A stretch of 64,000 nucleotides of DNA from Spirochaetota bacterium (lineage in GTDB: Bacteria; Spirochaetota; Spirochaetia; Treponematales; UBA12059). Of this stretch, positions 32,176-40,693 are shown piece after piece. How positions within the stretch are numbered: position 1 is the stretch's first letter; each line of letters opens with the position of its first letter. The stretch spans positions 186,001 through 250,000 of the forward strand of contig JAKLDN010000004.1 of NCBI GenBank assembly GCA_022703505.1. Reading direction: 5' to 3'. The position numbers were made by a program, and so were the translations under genes. The notes beneath the pieces are model-generated. The model saw only the letters and a program-made list of their open reading frames with translations. It ran no database searches and was not told the origin of the DNA.

Positions 32176-32286
32176 GGAAGTGGACAGTGGACGGTGGCCA
32201 GTGGACGGAAGATAGGACAGTTCGCGGCCTACTTCCACGCTCCGATGACAGGAATCGGTAATCGGGCACTGTAGACCGTTCACCGG
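32176..32286. repeat. GTGGACAGTGGAC-type inverted repeat
   Basis: The left arm GGAAGTGGACAGTGGACGGT and its continuation to 32208 is an imperfect complement of the right arm CGGGCACTGTAGACCGTTCA (32263-32286). It is the same family as 17951-18074 and 18718-18833. No gene is visible between 31977 and 32437. Confidence 0.65.
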
Positions 32287-32307
32287 CCATAGGATCTTTT
32301 TGTGTGG

Positions 32308-32362
32308 ATCGACGAAACCCGCAGGGCTTCGTTGCCTTTTGCGGCGGCTTCGCCGCCTCAAA
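32308..32362. repeat. Double-hairpin element, copy B
   Basis: GATCGACGAAACCC-GCA-GGGCTTCGTTGCC, the conserved first stem with one G-to-A change, then a variable second stem TTTGCGGCGGC-TTC-GCCGCCTCAAA (32338-32362). This copy lies upstream of a gene (FMN-binding protein), ending 4 nt before its -35 box, unlike copies A, C and D. Confidence 0.75.
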
Positions 32363-32366
32363 GCCC

Positions 32367-32396
32367 TTGACATAATGGATATTCACTGTCCATTAT
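32367..32396 (+). promoter_or_regulatory. Promoter of the FMN-binding protein gene with an internal palindrome
   Basis: TTGACA (32367-32372), an 18-nt spacer and CATTAT (32391-32396). ATAATGGA (32372-32379) and TCCATTAT (32389-32396) form a perfect inverted repeat that bridges the two boxes, a likely operator. The leader is about 35 nt and carries GGAGGG before the ATG. Confidence 0.55.
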
Positions 32397-32437
32397 ATCT
32401 ATATAGTTTTATTGCTATCTCGCAGGAGGGAGTGCAT

Positions 32438-33235
32438 ATGAAGAAGATTCTCGCGATCGCGTTGATCCTGGCCGTCGCGGGCGCCGCGTTCGCCCAGGCG
32501 CCCAAGGACGGCTTTTACTTCGCCGAGCAGACCGAGTTCTCCAAGAGCGGCTGGCGCTATCAGGCCGTCCTCGAGGTGAAGGGCGGCAAGATCGTGTCCG
32601 CCAACTGGAACGGCGTCAACAACCTCGGGCTGGCGGACAAGAAGACCGTCGCCAAGGCCGGCCAGTACGGCATGGCCAAGGTCGCCAAGCAGGGCGAGTG
32701 GGACGTCCAGGCCGCCCGGGTGGAAGCCGAACTCGTCAAGGTCGGGGACGTTTCCAAGATCGCCGTGAAGGCGGACGGCAAGACCGACGCCATCTCCGGC
32801 GTGTCCATCACCGTGAAGGAATTCTTGGACCTGGTCCCCAAGGCCCTGGCCGCGGGCCCCGTCGCCAAGGGTTCCTACAAGAAGGACGGCTGGTTCTACG
32901 CCAAGGACGCCGCCTTCGACCGCAGCGGGTACGCCGCCACGGCCCTGATCACCATCGTGAACGGCCGCATCGTCGGCGCGGTTTCCAACGCCGTCCACAA
33001 GGACGGGGGCGACAGCAAGTACGTCCGCGCCGTCAAGGGCACCTACAAGATGAACGCCAAGCAGGGAGAGTGGAACGTCCAGTCCGAGAAGATGGCCGCC
33101 GCCCTGGTCAAGGCCCAGGAAGTCTCCAAGATCGCCGTGAAGGCGGACGGAAAGACCGACGCCATCTCCGGCGTGTCCGTGACCGTCGGCGAGTTCTTCA
33201 AGATCGCCGCGGAAGCCCTCAAGGCCGCCCAGTAA
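32438..33235 (+). CDS. Exported protein with two tandem FMN-binding-like domains
   Basis: 265 residues. Residues 1-19 are a signal peptide (ILAIALILAVAGAAFAQ). Two homologous domains follow (about 22-135 and 140-262). Each ends in KIAVKADGKTDAISGVS followed by a T-V strand. The D-A-I-S-G-V-S segments (from D117 and D241) align with the D-x-x-S-G-A-T motif where ApbE attaches FMN, but with Ser at the acceptor (S123, S247). It is likely a periplasmic flavoprotein or a major surface antigen-like protein in electron transfer. The near-identical DNA of the two motifs (32757 and 33128) shows an internal duplication. Confidence 0.83.
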   Translation: MKKILAIALILAVAGAAFAQAPKDGFYFAEQTEFSKSGWRYQAVLEVKGGKIVSANWNGVNNLGLADKKTVAKAGQYGMAKVAKQGEWDVQAARVEAELVKVGDVSKIAVKADGKTDAISGVSITVKEFLDLVPKALAAGPVAKGSYKKDGWFYAKDAAFDRSGYAATALITIVNGRIVGAVSNAVHKDGGDSKYVRAVKGTYKMNAKQGEWNVQSEKMAAALVKAQEVSKIAVKADGKTDAISGVSVTVGEFFKIAAEALKAAQ

Positions 33236-33284
33236 GCCCGAATCCGGCCGGCTCGAATCCGGCCGTTCCGGACTCTGTTGGATA

Positions 33285-33318
33285 CGCCCGGGACCCTTCG
33301 TCCCGGGCGTTCCTTTTT
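33285..33318 (+). terminator. Terminator of the FMN-binding protein gene
   Basis: CGCCCGGGAC-CCTTC-GTCCCGGGCG followed by TTCCTTTTT: a 10-bp perfect stem with a T-rich tail. Confidence 0.9.
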
Positions 33319-33432
33319 CCCGCCGCGGCACCCGGATTTGGCGCTAAGCCGAAAGCCTGCATCCTCCGAAAATTGAAACGGTAAGTCTGCCCGGCATCGG
33401 AATGGCCGGCGGGCCTTCCCAGGAGGAAGCTC

Positions 33433-33627
33433 ATGAAACAGTTCGCCATCCGGGGCACCAGCCAGGCGCCCTCCGTCCTGGAACTCATCAACGAGATCGA
33501 AAACGGATACTTCGTCCGCATCATCCATACCCACGAAGACTGGGAGGACGTCCGGGAAGAGTTCATGACCAAGGAACTCTTCGACACCTGCGTCCGCACC
33601 GGATACATCGCCGAATTGTCCGCCTGA
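33433..33627 (+). CDS. Small hypothetical protein, 64 residues
   Basis: AGGAGGAAGCTC precedes the ATG, a strong ribosome binding site. The product is soluble and acidic (SVLELINEIENGYFVRIIHT, then EDWEDVREEFMTKELFDTCV). I do not recognise a family; the helix-rich pattern suggests a small regulatory or adaptor protein. It has no membrane segment. It stands alone between two hairpins. Confidence 0.75.
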   Translation: MKQFAIRGTSQAPSVLELINEIENGYFVRIIHTHEDWEDVREEFMTKELFDTCVRTGYIAELSA

Positions 33628-33643
33628 AACAAGGAGTCAGACG

Positions 33644-33673
33644 CCGGGCGACGGGTCGAACTCCCGTCGCCGG
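33644..33673 (+). terminator. Hairpin after the small gene
   Basis: CCG-G-GCGACGGG, loop TCGAACT, then CCCGTCGC-CGG. There is no T tract, so termination is uncertain. A triplicated GACTCCT-type repeat (33713-33729) follows, and its complement GGAGTCAG occurs at 33632. Confidence 0.45.
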
Positions 33674-33813
33674 TCGTCGAGAAGGAATCCGCCGCCGTCC
33701 GACGGTTCCCTGACTCCTGACTCCTGACTGCTTCCCTTCCAGTCTCCCGGATGATATCCTGTCCCCGATCGGCGTCCGCTGCGCTGCGCGGCGGGACGCG
33801 TCGGGAGGACTCC

Positions 33814-35091
33814 ATGGGCTCGAACGCCCCCGCCCAAGCGAAAAGCTTCCAGAAACGTCTTTCCGAACTCTACGGCAAGACCGAATCGGCCTCCCAGGCG
33901 AAGCGGTACCTTGACCTTGCCCAACGGGCCTCCGAGGCCTTCGGCGGCGAGCCTCGCTTCTTTTCCGCGCCGGGCCGCACCGAGCTGGGCGGGAACCACA
34001 CGGACCACAACCGCGGCCGGGTCCTCTGCGCCGCGGTCACCCTGGACATCGCCGCGGCCGTGGTGCCCTCCGAGGGCACCGAGGTGGAGCTCTGGTCCGA
34101 CGGCTGGGAGCGCCCCTTCCGCGTGGACCTCGCCCGGACGGATCCGGTGGCCTCCGAGAGAGGCACCACGGAGGCGCTGATACGGGGGGTTGCCGAGGGC
34201 TTCGCCGAGGCGGGGTACCGCACGGGGGGCTTCAAGGGCATCCTGAACTCCCGGGTGCCGGCGGGCTCCGGACTGTCCAGTTCCGCGGCCCTGGAAGTCC
34301 TGCTCGGGACAATCCAGTCGGGATTATACAACGACGGCAAAGTACGGCCCGAAGAGCTCGCCGGGATAGGCCAGCGGGCGGAGAACCGGCACTTCGGCAA
34401 GCCCTGCGGGCTCATGGACCAGACCGCGTCCGCGGTGGGCGGGATCCTGGTCATCGATTTCGAGAATCCCGGGACTCCCCGGATCCGGAAGATCAAGGCG
34501 GATTTCGAAAAGGAAGGCTATGCCCTGGCCGTGGTATCCACGGGGGGCAGCCACGCGGACCTGACCGAGGACTACGCGGCCATTCCGAGGGAGATGCGCG
34601 AGGCCGCCTCGGTCTTCGGCAAGGAGACCCTCCGGGGCCTGGAACCCGGCCAGCTCCTACGGAAGCTGCCGGAGGTCCGCGCCGCGGCGGGAGACCGGGC
34701 TGCCCTCCGGGCCCTGCATTTCCTGGAGGAGAACGAGCGGGTCCTGTCCATGGCCAAGGCCCTGGAGGACGGCCGGGTGAAGCGGTTCCTGAAGCTGGCC
34801 GGCCGCTCCGGATCCTCCTCCTGGCGCTATCTTCAGAACGTCCTGGCGCCCGGGGACCCCCGGAACCAGGGGCTGGCCCTGGCCCTGGCCCTTTCCGAAT
34901 TCCTGCTGGGCAAGCGGGGCGCCTGCCGCGTCCACGGAGGCGGCTTCGAGGGCACCCTCCTGGCTTTTATCCCCCTGGACGGTTTCAAGGAGTACCGGGA
35001 AACCATGGACCGCGTCCTGGGTCCGGGCTGCGTGACCCGGCTGAGGATACGGGAAGAAGGCGCGGGGGAGATCCGGCAAAAGGAGACGTAG
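33814..35091 (+). CDS. galK: Galactokinase
   Basis: 425 residues from the ATG at 33814, which follows GGGAGGAC. GHMP kinase motifs are in order: APGRTELGGNHTDHNRG (galactose binding), VPAGSGLSSSAALEV (ATP loop, about 150-165) and KPCGLMDQTASAVGG with the catalytic Asp. The C-terminal VHGGGFEGTLLAF closes the active site. It makes galactose-1-phosphate. The MFS carrier gene starts 2 nt downstream, so uptake and phosphorylation are coupled. Confidence 0.95.
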   Translation: MGSNAPAQAKSFQKRLSELYGKTESASQAKRYLDLAQRASEAFGGEPRFFSAPGRTELGGNHTDHNRGRVLCAAVTLDIAAAVVPSEGTEVELWSDGWERPFRVDLARTDPVASERGTTEALIRGVAEGFAEAGYRTGGFKGILNSRVPAGSGLSSSAALEVLLGTIQSGLYNDGKVRPEELAGIGQRAENRHFGKPCGLMDQTASAVGGILVIDFENPGTPRIRKIKADFEKEGYALAVVSTGGSHADLTEDYAAIPREMREAASVFGKETLRGLEPGQLLRKLPEVRAAAGDRAALRALHFLEENERVLSMAKALEDGRVKRFLKLAGRSGSSSWRYLQNVLAPGDPRNQGLALALALSEFLLGKRGACRVHGGGFEGTLLAFIPLDGFKEYRETMDRVLGPGCVTRLRIREEGAGEIRQKET

Positions 35092-35093
35092 CG

Positions 35094-36404
35094 ATGACAA
35101 AGGTCCCGAACAGCTTCCGGCCCTTCCTGGGCACGACTTTCCTGATCGGCTTCGGTTTCTTCACGATGGGGCTCATGGATCCCCTCTACGACACCTACGT
35201 GCCCATCTTCCTGGGCAAATACATCCGATCCATGGGCATCGTGGGGTCCGTCATGACCCTGGACAACATTTTTGCCCTCTTCCTGATCCCCATCGTCGCG
35301 GTCTGGTCCGACAAGATCCGTTCCCCGATCGGGCGGCGCATGCCCTTCATCCTGGTCACCCTGCCCCTGACGGCGGTCTGCTTCGCCTGGCTCCCCTACG
35401 CGGCCGCGGCCTCCCTCGCGGCCCTGGTGGCGGCGATCTTCCTGCTCAACATCTGGAAGCAGTCGGCCCGGGGCCCCGTGGTGGCCTTGATGCCGGACAT
35501 CGTGCCGGGGGAATTCCGCTCCGAGGCCAACGGCGTCATCAACACCATGGGCGGCATCGCCAGCATCGTGGGTACCCTGGGGCTGGCCCGGCTCATGGAC
35601 CTGGACGTCACGCTCCCCCTCCTGGGGCCCTCCAAGGGCCGCCTGCCCTTCCCGATAGCGGGAATCCTGGTCGTGGCGGCGACGGCCCTGCTCTTCGCCC
35701 TGGTGCGGGAACGCGGGACCGGGGACGCGTCCGCGGAGCCCCGGGTACGCCTGCTGGAATCCCTTAAGGGCATCGCGGGCAGCGGGGACAAGAGCGCCCT
35801 CCTGATCCTGGCGTCCCTCTTCCTGTGGTTCCTGGGGTACCAGGGGGTCCTTCCCTTCATCGGAAAGTACAGCGTCGAATCCCTGGGGGTTTCCCAGGGG
35901 CGGGCCGCCTTCGCGGCGGGCATGGTGGGTATAGCCTACGCCCTGTTCGCGATCCCCTCGGGCTATGTCGCCCACCGGATCGGACGGAAGCGGGCCATCC
36001 GGACGGCCCTGGCGGCTCTCACGGTCCTGGTATCCCTACTCTTCTTCCTGGATCCCCTCGCGTCCGCCCTGGGACTGGCCGGGATGGGCAAGGTCTACCT
36101 CTTCTGGGGTCTCCTGTTCTTCTTCGGATTGTTCTGGGTGACCGTGGTGACGAACTCCTTCCCCATGCTCTGGCAGATGTCCCGGTACGGCACCGTCGGG
36201 ATCTACACGGGCCTGTACTACACCTTCAGCCAGGGGGCCGCCATCCTCTCCCCTCCCCTGACCGGCGGGATCATCGACCTGGCCGGCTACCGGGGGATCT
36301 TCGCCTTCTGCGCCGTATGCATGGCCGCGGCCTTCACGGTCATGGGCTTCGTGAGCGGCGGGGAGCCCGAAGGGGCCGTCGCGGCATCGGGGGCCGCTTC
36401 ATGA
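35094..36404 (+). CDS. MFS sugar transporter (SLC45-like)
   Basis: 436 residues with twelve membrane segments. The first half has the [18 protein letters not shown] helix, the loop [15 protein letters not shown] and the [20 protein letters not shown] segment typical of SLC45/GPH-related sugar carriers. The second half has [14 protein letters not shown]. It probably imports galactose or a galactoside for GalK, its immediate upstream neighbour (2-nt gap). Confidence 0.85.
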   Translation: MTKVPNSFRPFLGTTFLIGFGFFTMGLMDPLYDTYVPIFLGKYIRSMGIVGSVMTLDNIFALFLIPIVAVWSDKIRSPIGRRMPFILVTLPLTAVCFAWLPYAAAASLAALVAAIFLLNIWKQSARGPVVALMPDIVPGEFRSEANGVINTMGGIASIVGTLGLARLMDLDVTLPLLGPSKGRLPFPIAGILVVAATALLFALVRERGTGDASAEPRVRLLESLKGIAGSGDKSALLILASLFLWFLGYQGVLPFIGKYSVESLGVSQGRAAFAAGMVGIAYALFAIPSGYVAHRIGRKRAIRTALAALTVLVSLLFFLDPLASALGLAGMGKVYLFWGLLFFFGLFWVTVVTNSFPMLWQMSRYGTVGIYTGLYYTFSQGAAILSPPLTGGIIDLAGYRGIFAFCAVCMAAAFTVMGFVSGGEPEGAVAASGAAS

Positions 36405-36432
36405 AAAGGCGTCCGACGCCGGGGCCCTCCTG

Positions 36433-37359
36433 ATGGACGCCCTGGCCTCCACGATCCGCAAGCTCCTGGCCTCCTACGAGGAGGCCGGGGGCATCAACCA
36501 CTCCGACGGCCCCAACCTCCCCTCCAAGCAGAGCGTGGCCGCCATCGTGGACGACCTGGAGACCCTTGCCTTCCCGGGCTACCGGAGGGAGGACGGCATC
36601 GTGGACACGAACGCCGACTTCCTGATCGGAGAGCTCGTCCACAGGACGGCCCGGAACCTCGTCCGGGAGCTGGAGCGCAGCCTGGACTACCGGCTCCGGA
36701 TGGAGACCGGCCGGGGCTGTCCCGCGGCCTGCCACATGGAGGCCCGGGACCTGGCCTACGACTTCCTGGAATCCCTGCCGGGCATCCGGACCGTGCTGAT
36801 GGAGGACGTGGCCGCCGCCTTCTCCGGGGATCCCGCGGCCAAGAGCGTGGAGGAGGTCATCCTCTCCTATCCCGGCATGGAGGCCATCGTGGCCCACCGC
36901 TTCGCCCACTGGTTCTGGGAACGCCGGATCCCCCTCCTGCCCCGGATGATGAGCGAATACCTCCACGGCAAGACCGGGATCGACATCCACCCCGGGGCCC
37001 GGATCGGGCGGATGTTCTTCATCGACCACGGCACGGGGGTGGTCATCGGGGAGACCGCGGTCATCGGGGACCGGGTGAAGATCTACCAGGGGGTAACCCT
37101 GGGTGCCCTCTCGGTGCGCAAGGCCGAGGGGGACGTGAAGCGCCATCCCACCATCGAGGACGACGTGACGATCTACTCGGGGGCCACCATCCTGGGGGGC
37201 CAGACCGTCATCGGCCGGGGCTCCGTCATCGGGGGCAACGTCTGGCTCACCCGGTCGGTGCCGCCCTACTCCCGGGTCTACATGCCCCAGGGGGACTTCA
37301 TCCTGGAGTGCGACGGGGGTCCCCAGACCCTGGCCTCCGGCTGCGAGGACCGGGACTAG
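36433..37359 (+). CDS. cysE: Serine O-acetyltransferase
   Basis: 308 residues of the longer EpsC-like type. The N-terminal helical domain ([20 protein letters not shown]) precedes a left-handed beta-helix made of hexapeptides from about 180. It includes [20 protein letters not shown], the catalytic His region and GVTLGALS. It makes O-acetylserine for cysteine synthesis. It follows the MFS gene after 28 nt. Its TAG stop overlaps the TAG of the convergent cheD in a shared CTAG. Confidence 0.93.
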   Translation: MDALASTIRKLLASYEEAGGINHSDGPNLPSKQSVAAIVDDLETLAFPGYRREDGIVDTNADFLIGELVHRTARNLVRELERSLDYRLRMETGRGCPAACHMEARDLAYDFLESLPGIRTVLMEDVAAAFSGDPAAKSVEEVILSYPGMEAIVAHRFAHWFWERRIPLLPRMMSEYLHGKTGIDIHPGARIGRMFFIDHGTGVVIGETAVIGDRVKIYQGVTLGALSVRKAEGDVKRHPTIEDDVTIYSGATILGGQTVIGRGSVIGGNVWLTRSVPPYSRVYMPQGDFILECDGGPQTLASGCEDRD

Positions 37360-37958
37360 GAATCCGACCCGTTCCGATCGAACAGGACGACCGGCCCGGC
37401 CTCCCGGGTCCGGATATCCTCGAGGAAGCCGGTCTCCTCCCTGCGGATCGCGGTCAGCCGGGTCCGGGGGATCCGCTTGAGCAGGACCCTGCCGGTCCGG
37501 GAATAGAAGAAAATCTTCCGGGGCAGGTCCCCTCCCACGTCCCGGGCCAGGACGGGGATGCCCTCCCCCTCCAGGTAGGAGAAGGTGAACCGGATGTTGC
37601 TGTCCGAGATCCGGCCCGCGGAGCCTCCCGAGAATTCCAGCAGGGAGGCGGCCCCGAAGACCTTGGCCCGGAGGTCCCGCTTCCGGACACCCTTCTTCAG
37701 CATGTCGTTGATCAGGAGCTCCATGGCGTACATCCCGTACCGGGCGCTCTCGGAAAGCAGGGGTTTGGCGGTGTCCACGGACCCCGGGAGCATGAAGTGG
37801 TTCAGGCCCCCGATCCGCGTCTCGACGTCGAAAAGGGCCACCGCCACACAGGAGCCCAGGACCGTGGAGAGCACGAGGTCCTCGCCGGTGGAGTAGTACT
37901 CGCCGGGGTGCAGGGTGACGACCGGAACCGGGAATCCCCGGATCTCGCAGCGGTACAC
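37356..37958 (-). CDS. cheD: Chemoreceptor glutamine deamidase CheD
   Basis: 200 residues. The catalytic Cys and His are in [14 protein letters not shown] (about 31-44) and GGLNHFMLP (about 50-58), followed by a Thr in the active-site triad. The mid-domain [11 protein letters not shown] loop fits the family. It deamidates Gln in chemoreceptors. It lies 6 nt downstream of a receptor-like gene, its likely partner. It may also bind CheC/CheX elsewhere. Confidence 0.93.
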   Translation of the reverse strand: MYRCEIRGFPVPVVTLHPGEYYSTGEDLVLSTVLGSCVAVALFDVETRIGGLNHFMLPGSVDTAKPLLSESARYGMYAMELLINDMLKKGVRKRDLRAKVFGAASLLEFSGGSAGRISDSNIRFTFSYLEGEGIPVLARDVGGDLPRKIFFYSRTGRVLLKRIPRTRLTAIRREETGFLEDIRTREAGPVVLFDRNGSDS

Positions 37959-37964
37959 GGTCCC

Positions 37965-39671
37965 TCAGAACAGGGTGACTTCGCCGGACTCCACCCCTTC
38001 CTCCACGGCGAAGTCCCCCAGGACCCCCGCGGTCTTCTTGTGGGTGAAGATCGTGAAGCGCTCGACCATGCGGCGCAGGCGGTCGTTCCGGATGGAGTGC
38101 AGATCGTCCCCTCCCCCCTCGATCCCCTCGGCCTCCAGGGAGGCCCGCCGCTTGAGGGTCTCTATCTCCTTTTTAAGGAGTTCCAGGGTGTCCTTGAGCC
38201 GGGCGAGCCGGTCCAGGGAGGCCCGGGCCGTCCGTATGAGGTCCAGGAACTGCGGAGTGTAGAGCCGGAACGAGGCGATCGCCTCCCGGACCCGTTCCCG
38301 GGAGGACTCCAGGCGCCGGAGCTCGTCCTCCATGCGGCGCACGGAAAGGGCCAGCCTCTCGTCGTTCCGCTCCTGGACCTTGTCGTAGGCCAGGATCTCC
38401 GCGCTGGCGGTCTTGATGAAGGTCTTGGTCAGGTCCGTCGCCTGGCCCACGTCCCGCCCCAGGCTCTCGGTGATCTCGATCATCCCGGCCACGGTGTTGG
38501 AAACCACGGACAGGGCCCGGGTACGGGCTATCTCGATCCGGGACGCGACGACGATGTTCTGGAACTTGCCCAGCAGGGACGCGAGGACCCGGAAGGAGTC
38601 GTTCAGCTGCCGGACCTGCTCGGAAAGGCTCCGGCCCGCCGCCAGGGCCCGCCCCTTCAGGGCCAGGTAGGTCTCCGCCTTCCCCGCGGCCTCCCCGGAG
38701 CCGATCCCGAAGTCCTCGCAGATGCTCACGGTCCGCTGGCGCCGGACCTCCAAGTCTTCCACGAACTTGACGACCTCGTCGACGTGGCCCCCCATGCCGG
38801 ACACGCCTTCCCGGATGCGCTCGATCACGTCCGCGAGCACCGACACCGAAAGATCCGCGACCGCGGCGGTAAAGACCAGTTCGTCCTTGAGGGAGACGGT
38901 CGGATCCTTGAACACCTCCCGGAGGGAGAGTATGACGTGGTCGATGGACTGGCGGAGGATGTCCTGGACCTGGACCCCCTGCATGATCCCCAGGATGGGA
39001 TTCCGGACCCCCGCGGCCTCCTGGGACAGGGTTCCGAAGGCGGCGGCCGCCTCCTGCACGCGGGTGTCCAGGGCGGAAAATCCCTCGGAGAGGGTCCCCC
39101 GGATCTCCTCGAAGAACCGCTCCTGGAGGGCGTCGAGGTCGGTCAGGATGGCCCCCAGGGACCGGAAGGATTCCAGGAGCTTCCTCCCCTGGGCGCTGAT
39201 GTCCTCGGTCACCGAGATCGTCTTGAAGGAGATCTGCTTGAGCTCGTCGGTGATGACGGAGAATCCGCGTCCCGCGGACCCGGACTTCAGGGCCGCGGTC
39301 AGGGCGTTCAGGGAGACGATCTCCATCTCCTCCGAATCGGTCCGGACCCGGGCGATGATCTCGTCCAGGGCCGCGATGCGCTCGATGCCGGCGTTGACGC
39401 TGGCCAGGAAGGTCTTGTCCCGCTCCCGGAGGTCCCGGAAAAAGCTGGAGGCGGAGGCCAGGAAGTCCTCGGCCGAGGCCTTCTCGGACCCGGTCCTGGA
39501 CTGCCGGATCGCGGCCAGGGAATCGCCCGCGGTCCGGGCGCTGGCGTCCGTCTCCGCCACGAGCTTGGGGAAGAGCTCGCCGAGGGACAGGTAGGTGGCC
39601 TCGAGCTCGCGCTCCGTCTCATGCAGGCGCTCGATCAGGGAGGAGACCCCTCGTTCCAGCTGGTCGCTCAT
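37965..39671 (-). CDS. Cytoplasmic methyl-accepting chemotaxis-like protein
   Basis: 568 residues, nearly all alpha-helical coiled coil, without membrane helix, HAMP or sensory domain. A degenerate signalling-tip sequence SLNALTAALKSGSAGRGFSVITDELKQIS lies near residue 120 (N-A-x-I-E-A-A-x-A-G-E-x-G-R-G-F-A-V in classical MCPs), so the hairpin tip is close to the N-terminus. The rest forms long helices. It could be a soluble receptor or a structural relative. Start MSDQLERG at 39671; long upstream open frame is coding shadow. Confidence 0.75.
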   Translation of the reverse strand: MSDQLERGVSSLIERLHETERELEATYLSLGELFPKLVAETDASARTAGDSLAAIRQSRTGSEKASAEDFLASASSFFRDLRERDKTFLASVNAGIERIAALDEIIARVRTDSEEMEIVSLNALTAALKSGSAGRGFSVITDELKQISFKTISVTEDISAQGRKLLESFRSLGAILTDLDALQERFFEEIRGTLSEGFSALDTRVQEAAAAFGTLSQEAAGVRNPILGIMQGVQVQDILRQSIDHVILSLREVFKDPTVSLKDELVFTAAVADLSVSVLADVIERIREGVSGMGGHVDEVVKFVEDLEVRRQRTVSICEDFGIGSGEAAGKAETYLALKGRALAAGRSLSEQVRQLNDSFRVLASLLGKFQNIVVASRIEIARTRALSVVSNTVAGMIEITESLGRDVGQATDLTKTFIKTASAEILAYDKVQERNDERLALSVRRMEDELRRLESSRERVREAIASFRLYTPQFLDLIRTARASLDRLARLKDTLELLKKEIETLKRRASLEAEGIEGGGDDLHSIRNDRLRRMVERFTIFTHKKTAGVLGDFAVEEGVESGEVTLF

Positions 39672-39735
39672 ATCAGGGTAACTATACGTCATTCCCGGAT
39701 CGAAGCGCAAGGAAAGCCGGTACGGTACATCCGCA

Positions 39736-40512
39736 TCAGGAGCGGATCCGGAGAATCGACAGGGTCCTGCGGGACCGGACGTCCACCTCGAAGAGGGCCC
39801 CCTGGATCCCGGCCTCGCCCTCGGCGGATTCCATCTTGAGGGGCATCTGGGTGAGGCTCCGGCGGAGGCAGATCTCCGTCTTGACCCCGATGACCGAGTC
39901 GGCCGGACCCGACATGCCCAGGTCGGTGATGTAGCCGGTCCCCCCGGGGAGGATCCGCTCGTCCGCGGTCTGGACATGGGTGTGGGTCCCCGCCACGACC
40001 GAGGCCTCGCCGTCCAGGTGGAAGCCCAGGGCCTCCTTCTCTTCCGTGGCCTCCGCGTGGAAATCGATGACGGCCAGGTGACTCTTGTGCCGTTTCAGGA
40101 TCTCCTTGGCCGTACGGAAGGGGCAGTCGATGGGATACAGTCGCTCCCGCCCCTGGAGGGACAGGACGAGCCAGGGCACGCCGTCCTTCTCGAAGGCCCG
40201 GAACCCGGATCCCGGGGCCCCGGCGGGGTAGTTGGCGGGCCTTAGGATCCGGGGCTCCGAATCCAGAAGCTTGTCGATGTCCTTCTTTTCCCAGACGTGG
40301 TTGCCCGTGGTGATCACGTCTATTCCCAGGGAAAACATCCGTTCCGCGGCCTCCCGGGTGATCCCGAAGCCTCCGGCCGCGTTCTCCCCGTTGGCGACCA
40401 CCAGGTCCGCCCGGGTCTTCTTGATCAGCCCCGGGAGCCCCGCGAAGAGGGCCCGGAGGCCCGGGTCCCCGATCACGTCTCCCAGCATCAGCACCCGGAC
40501 GGTATCCTGCAC
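39736..40512 (-). CDS. ymdB: YmdB-family metallophosphoesterase
   Basis: 258 residues (TIGR00282 class). The metal ligands are D11 in MLGDVIGDPG, ANGENAAGG (N,E), TTGNHVWEKKD (NH), VIDFHAEATEEK (H) and VAGTHTHVQTAD (H-x-H). Family members hydrolyse 2',3'-cAMP and affect motility or biofilm decisions. The gene follows rny, as in many Firmicutes, with a repeat element in the gap. The GTATCCTGCAT context has no strong Shine-Dalgarno. Confidence 0.93.
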   Translation of the reverse strand: MQDTVRVLMLGDVIGDPGLRALFAGLPGLIKKTRADLVVANGENAAGGFGITREAAERMFSLGIDVITTGNHVWEKKDIDKLLDSEPRILRPANYPAGAPGSGFRAFEKDGVPWLVLSLQGRERLYPIDCPFRTAKEILKRHKSHLAVIDFHAEATEEKEALGFHLDGEASVVAGTHTHVQTADERILPGGTGYITDLGMSGPADSVIGVKTEICLRRSLTQMPLKMESAEGEAGIQGALFEVDVRSRRTLSILRIRS

Positions 40513-40584
40513 GCCGTTCTCCCCGGCCCAGACTCGGGCCCATTCGGGCGTTGAAGCCTTGGAGCGCTTCTACAACCCGAAAAA

Positions 40585-40613
40585 GAGGGAGCGGCGCCCC
40601 GCGCCGCTCCCTC
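40585..40613. terminator. GC-rich hairpin between rny and ymdB
   Basis: GAGGGAGCGGCG-CCCCG-CGCCGCTCCCTC, a 12-bp perfect stem, without a T tract on the minus strand downstream side. It adds to the structured element at 40630-40693; attenuation rather than full termination is possible. Confidence 0.6.
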
Positions 40614-40629
40614 GCTTGTCGATCCGCAA

Positions 40630-40693
40630 ACCTCGACGAAGCCCGAAGGGCTTCGTTGCCGCGATGAAAAAGCGCCTAGCGCTTTTTCATCGC
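40630..40693. repeat. Double-hairpin element, copy C, holding the rny stop codon
   Basis: ACCTCGACGAAGCCC-GAA-GGGCTTCGTTGCC (stem 1, 40637-40655) and then a 15-bp perfect variable stem GCGATGAAAAAGCGC-CTA-complement (40661-40693). On the minus strand the TGA at 40689-40687 inside this stem ends rny, so the last two codons of rny and its stop are part of the element. Confidence 0.85.

Noticed and set aside
33644-33673. Possible tRNA T-arm (CGGGTCGAACTCCCG)
   Set aside because: The stem is longer than a T-arm and the loop is TCGAACT, not TTCGANNC. No acceptor stem, D-arm or anticodon arm can be drawn around it.
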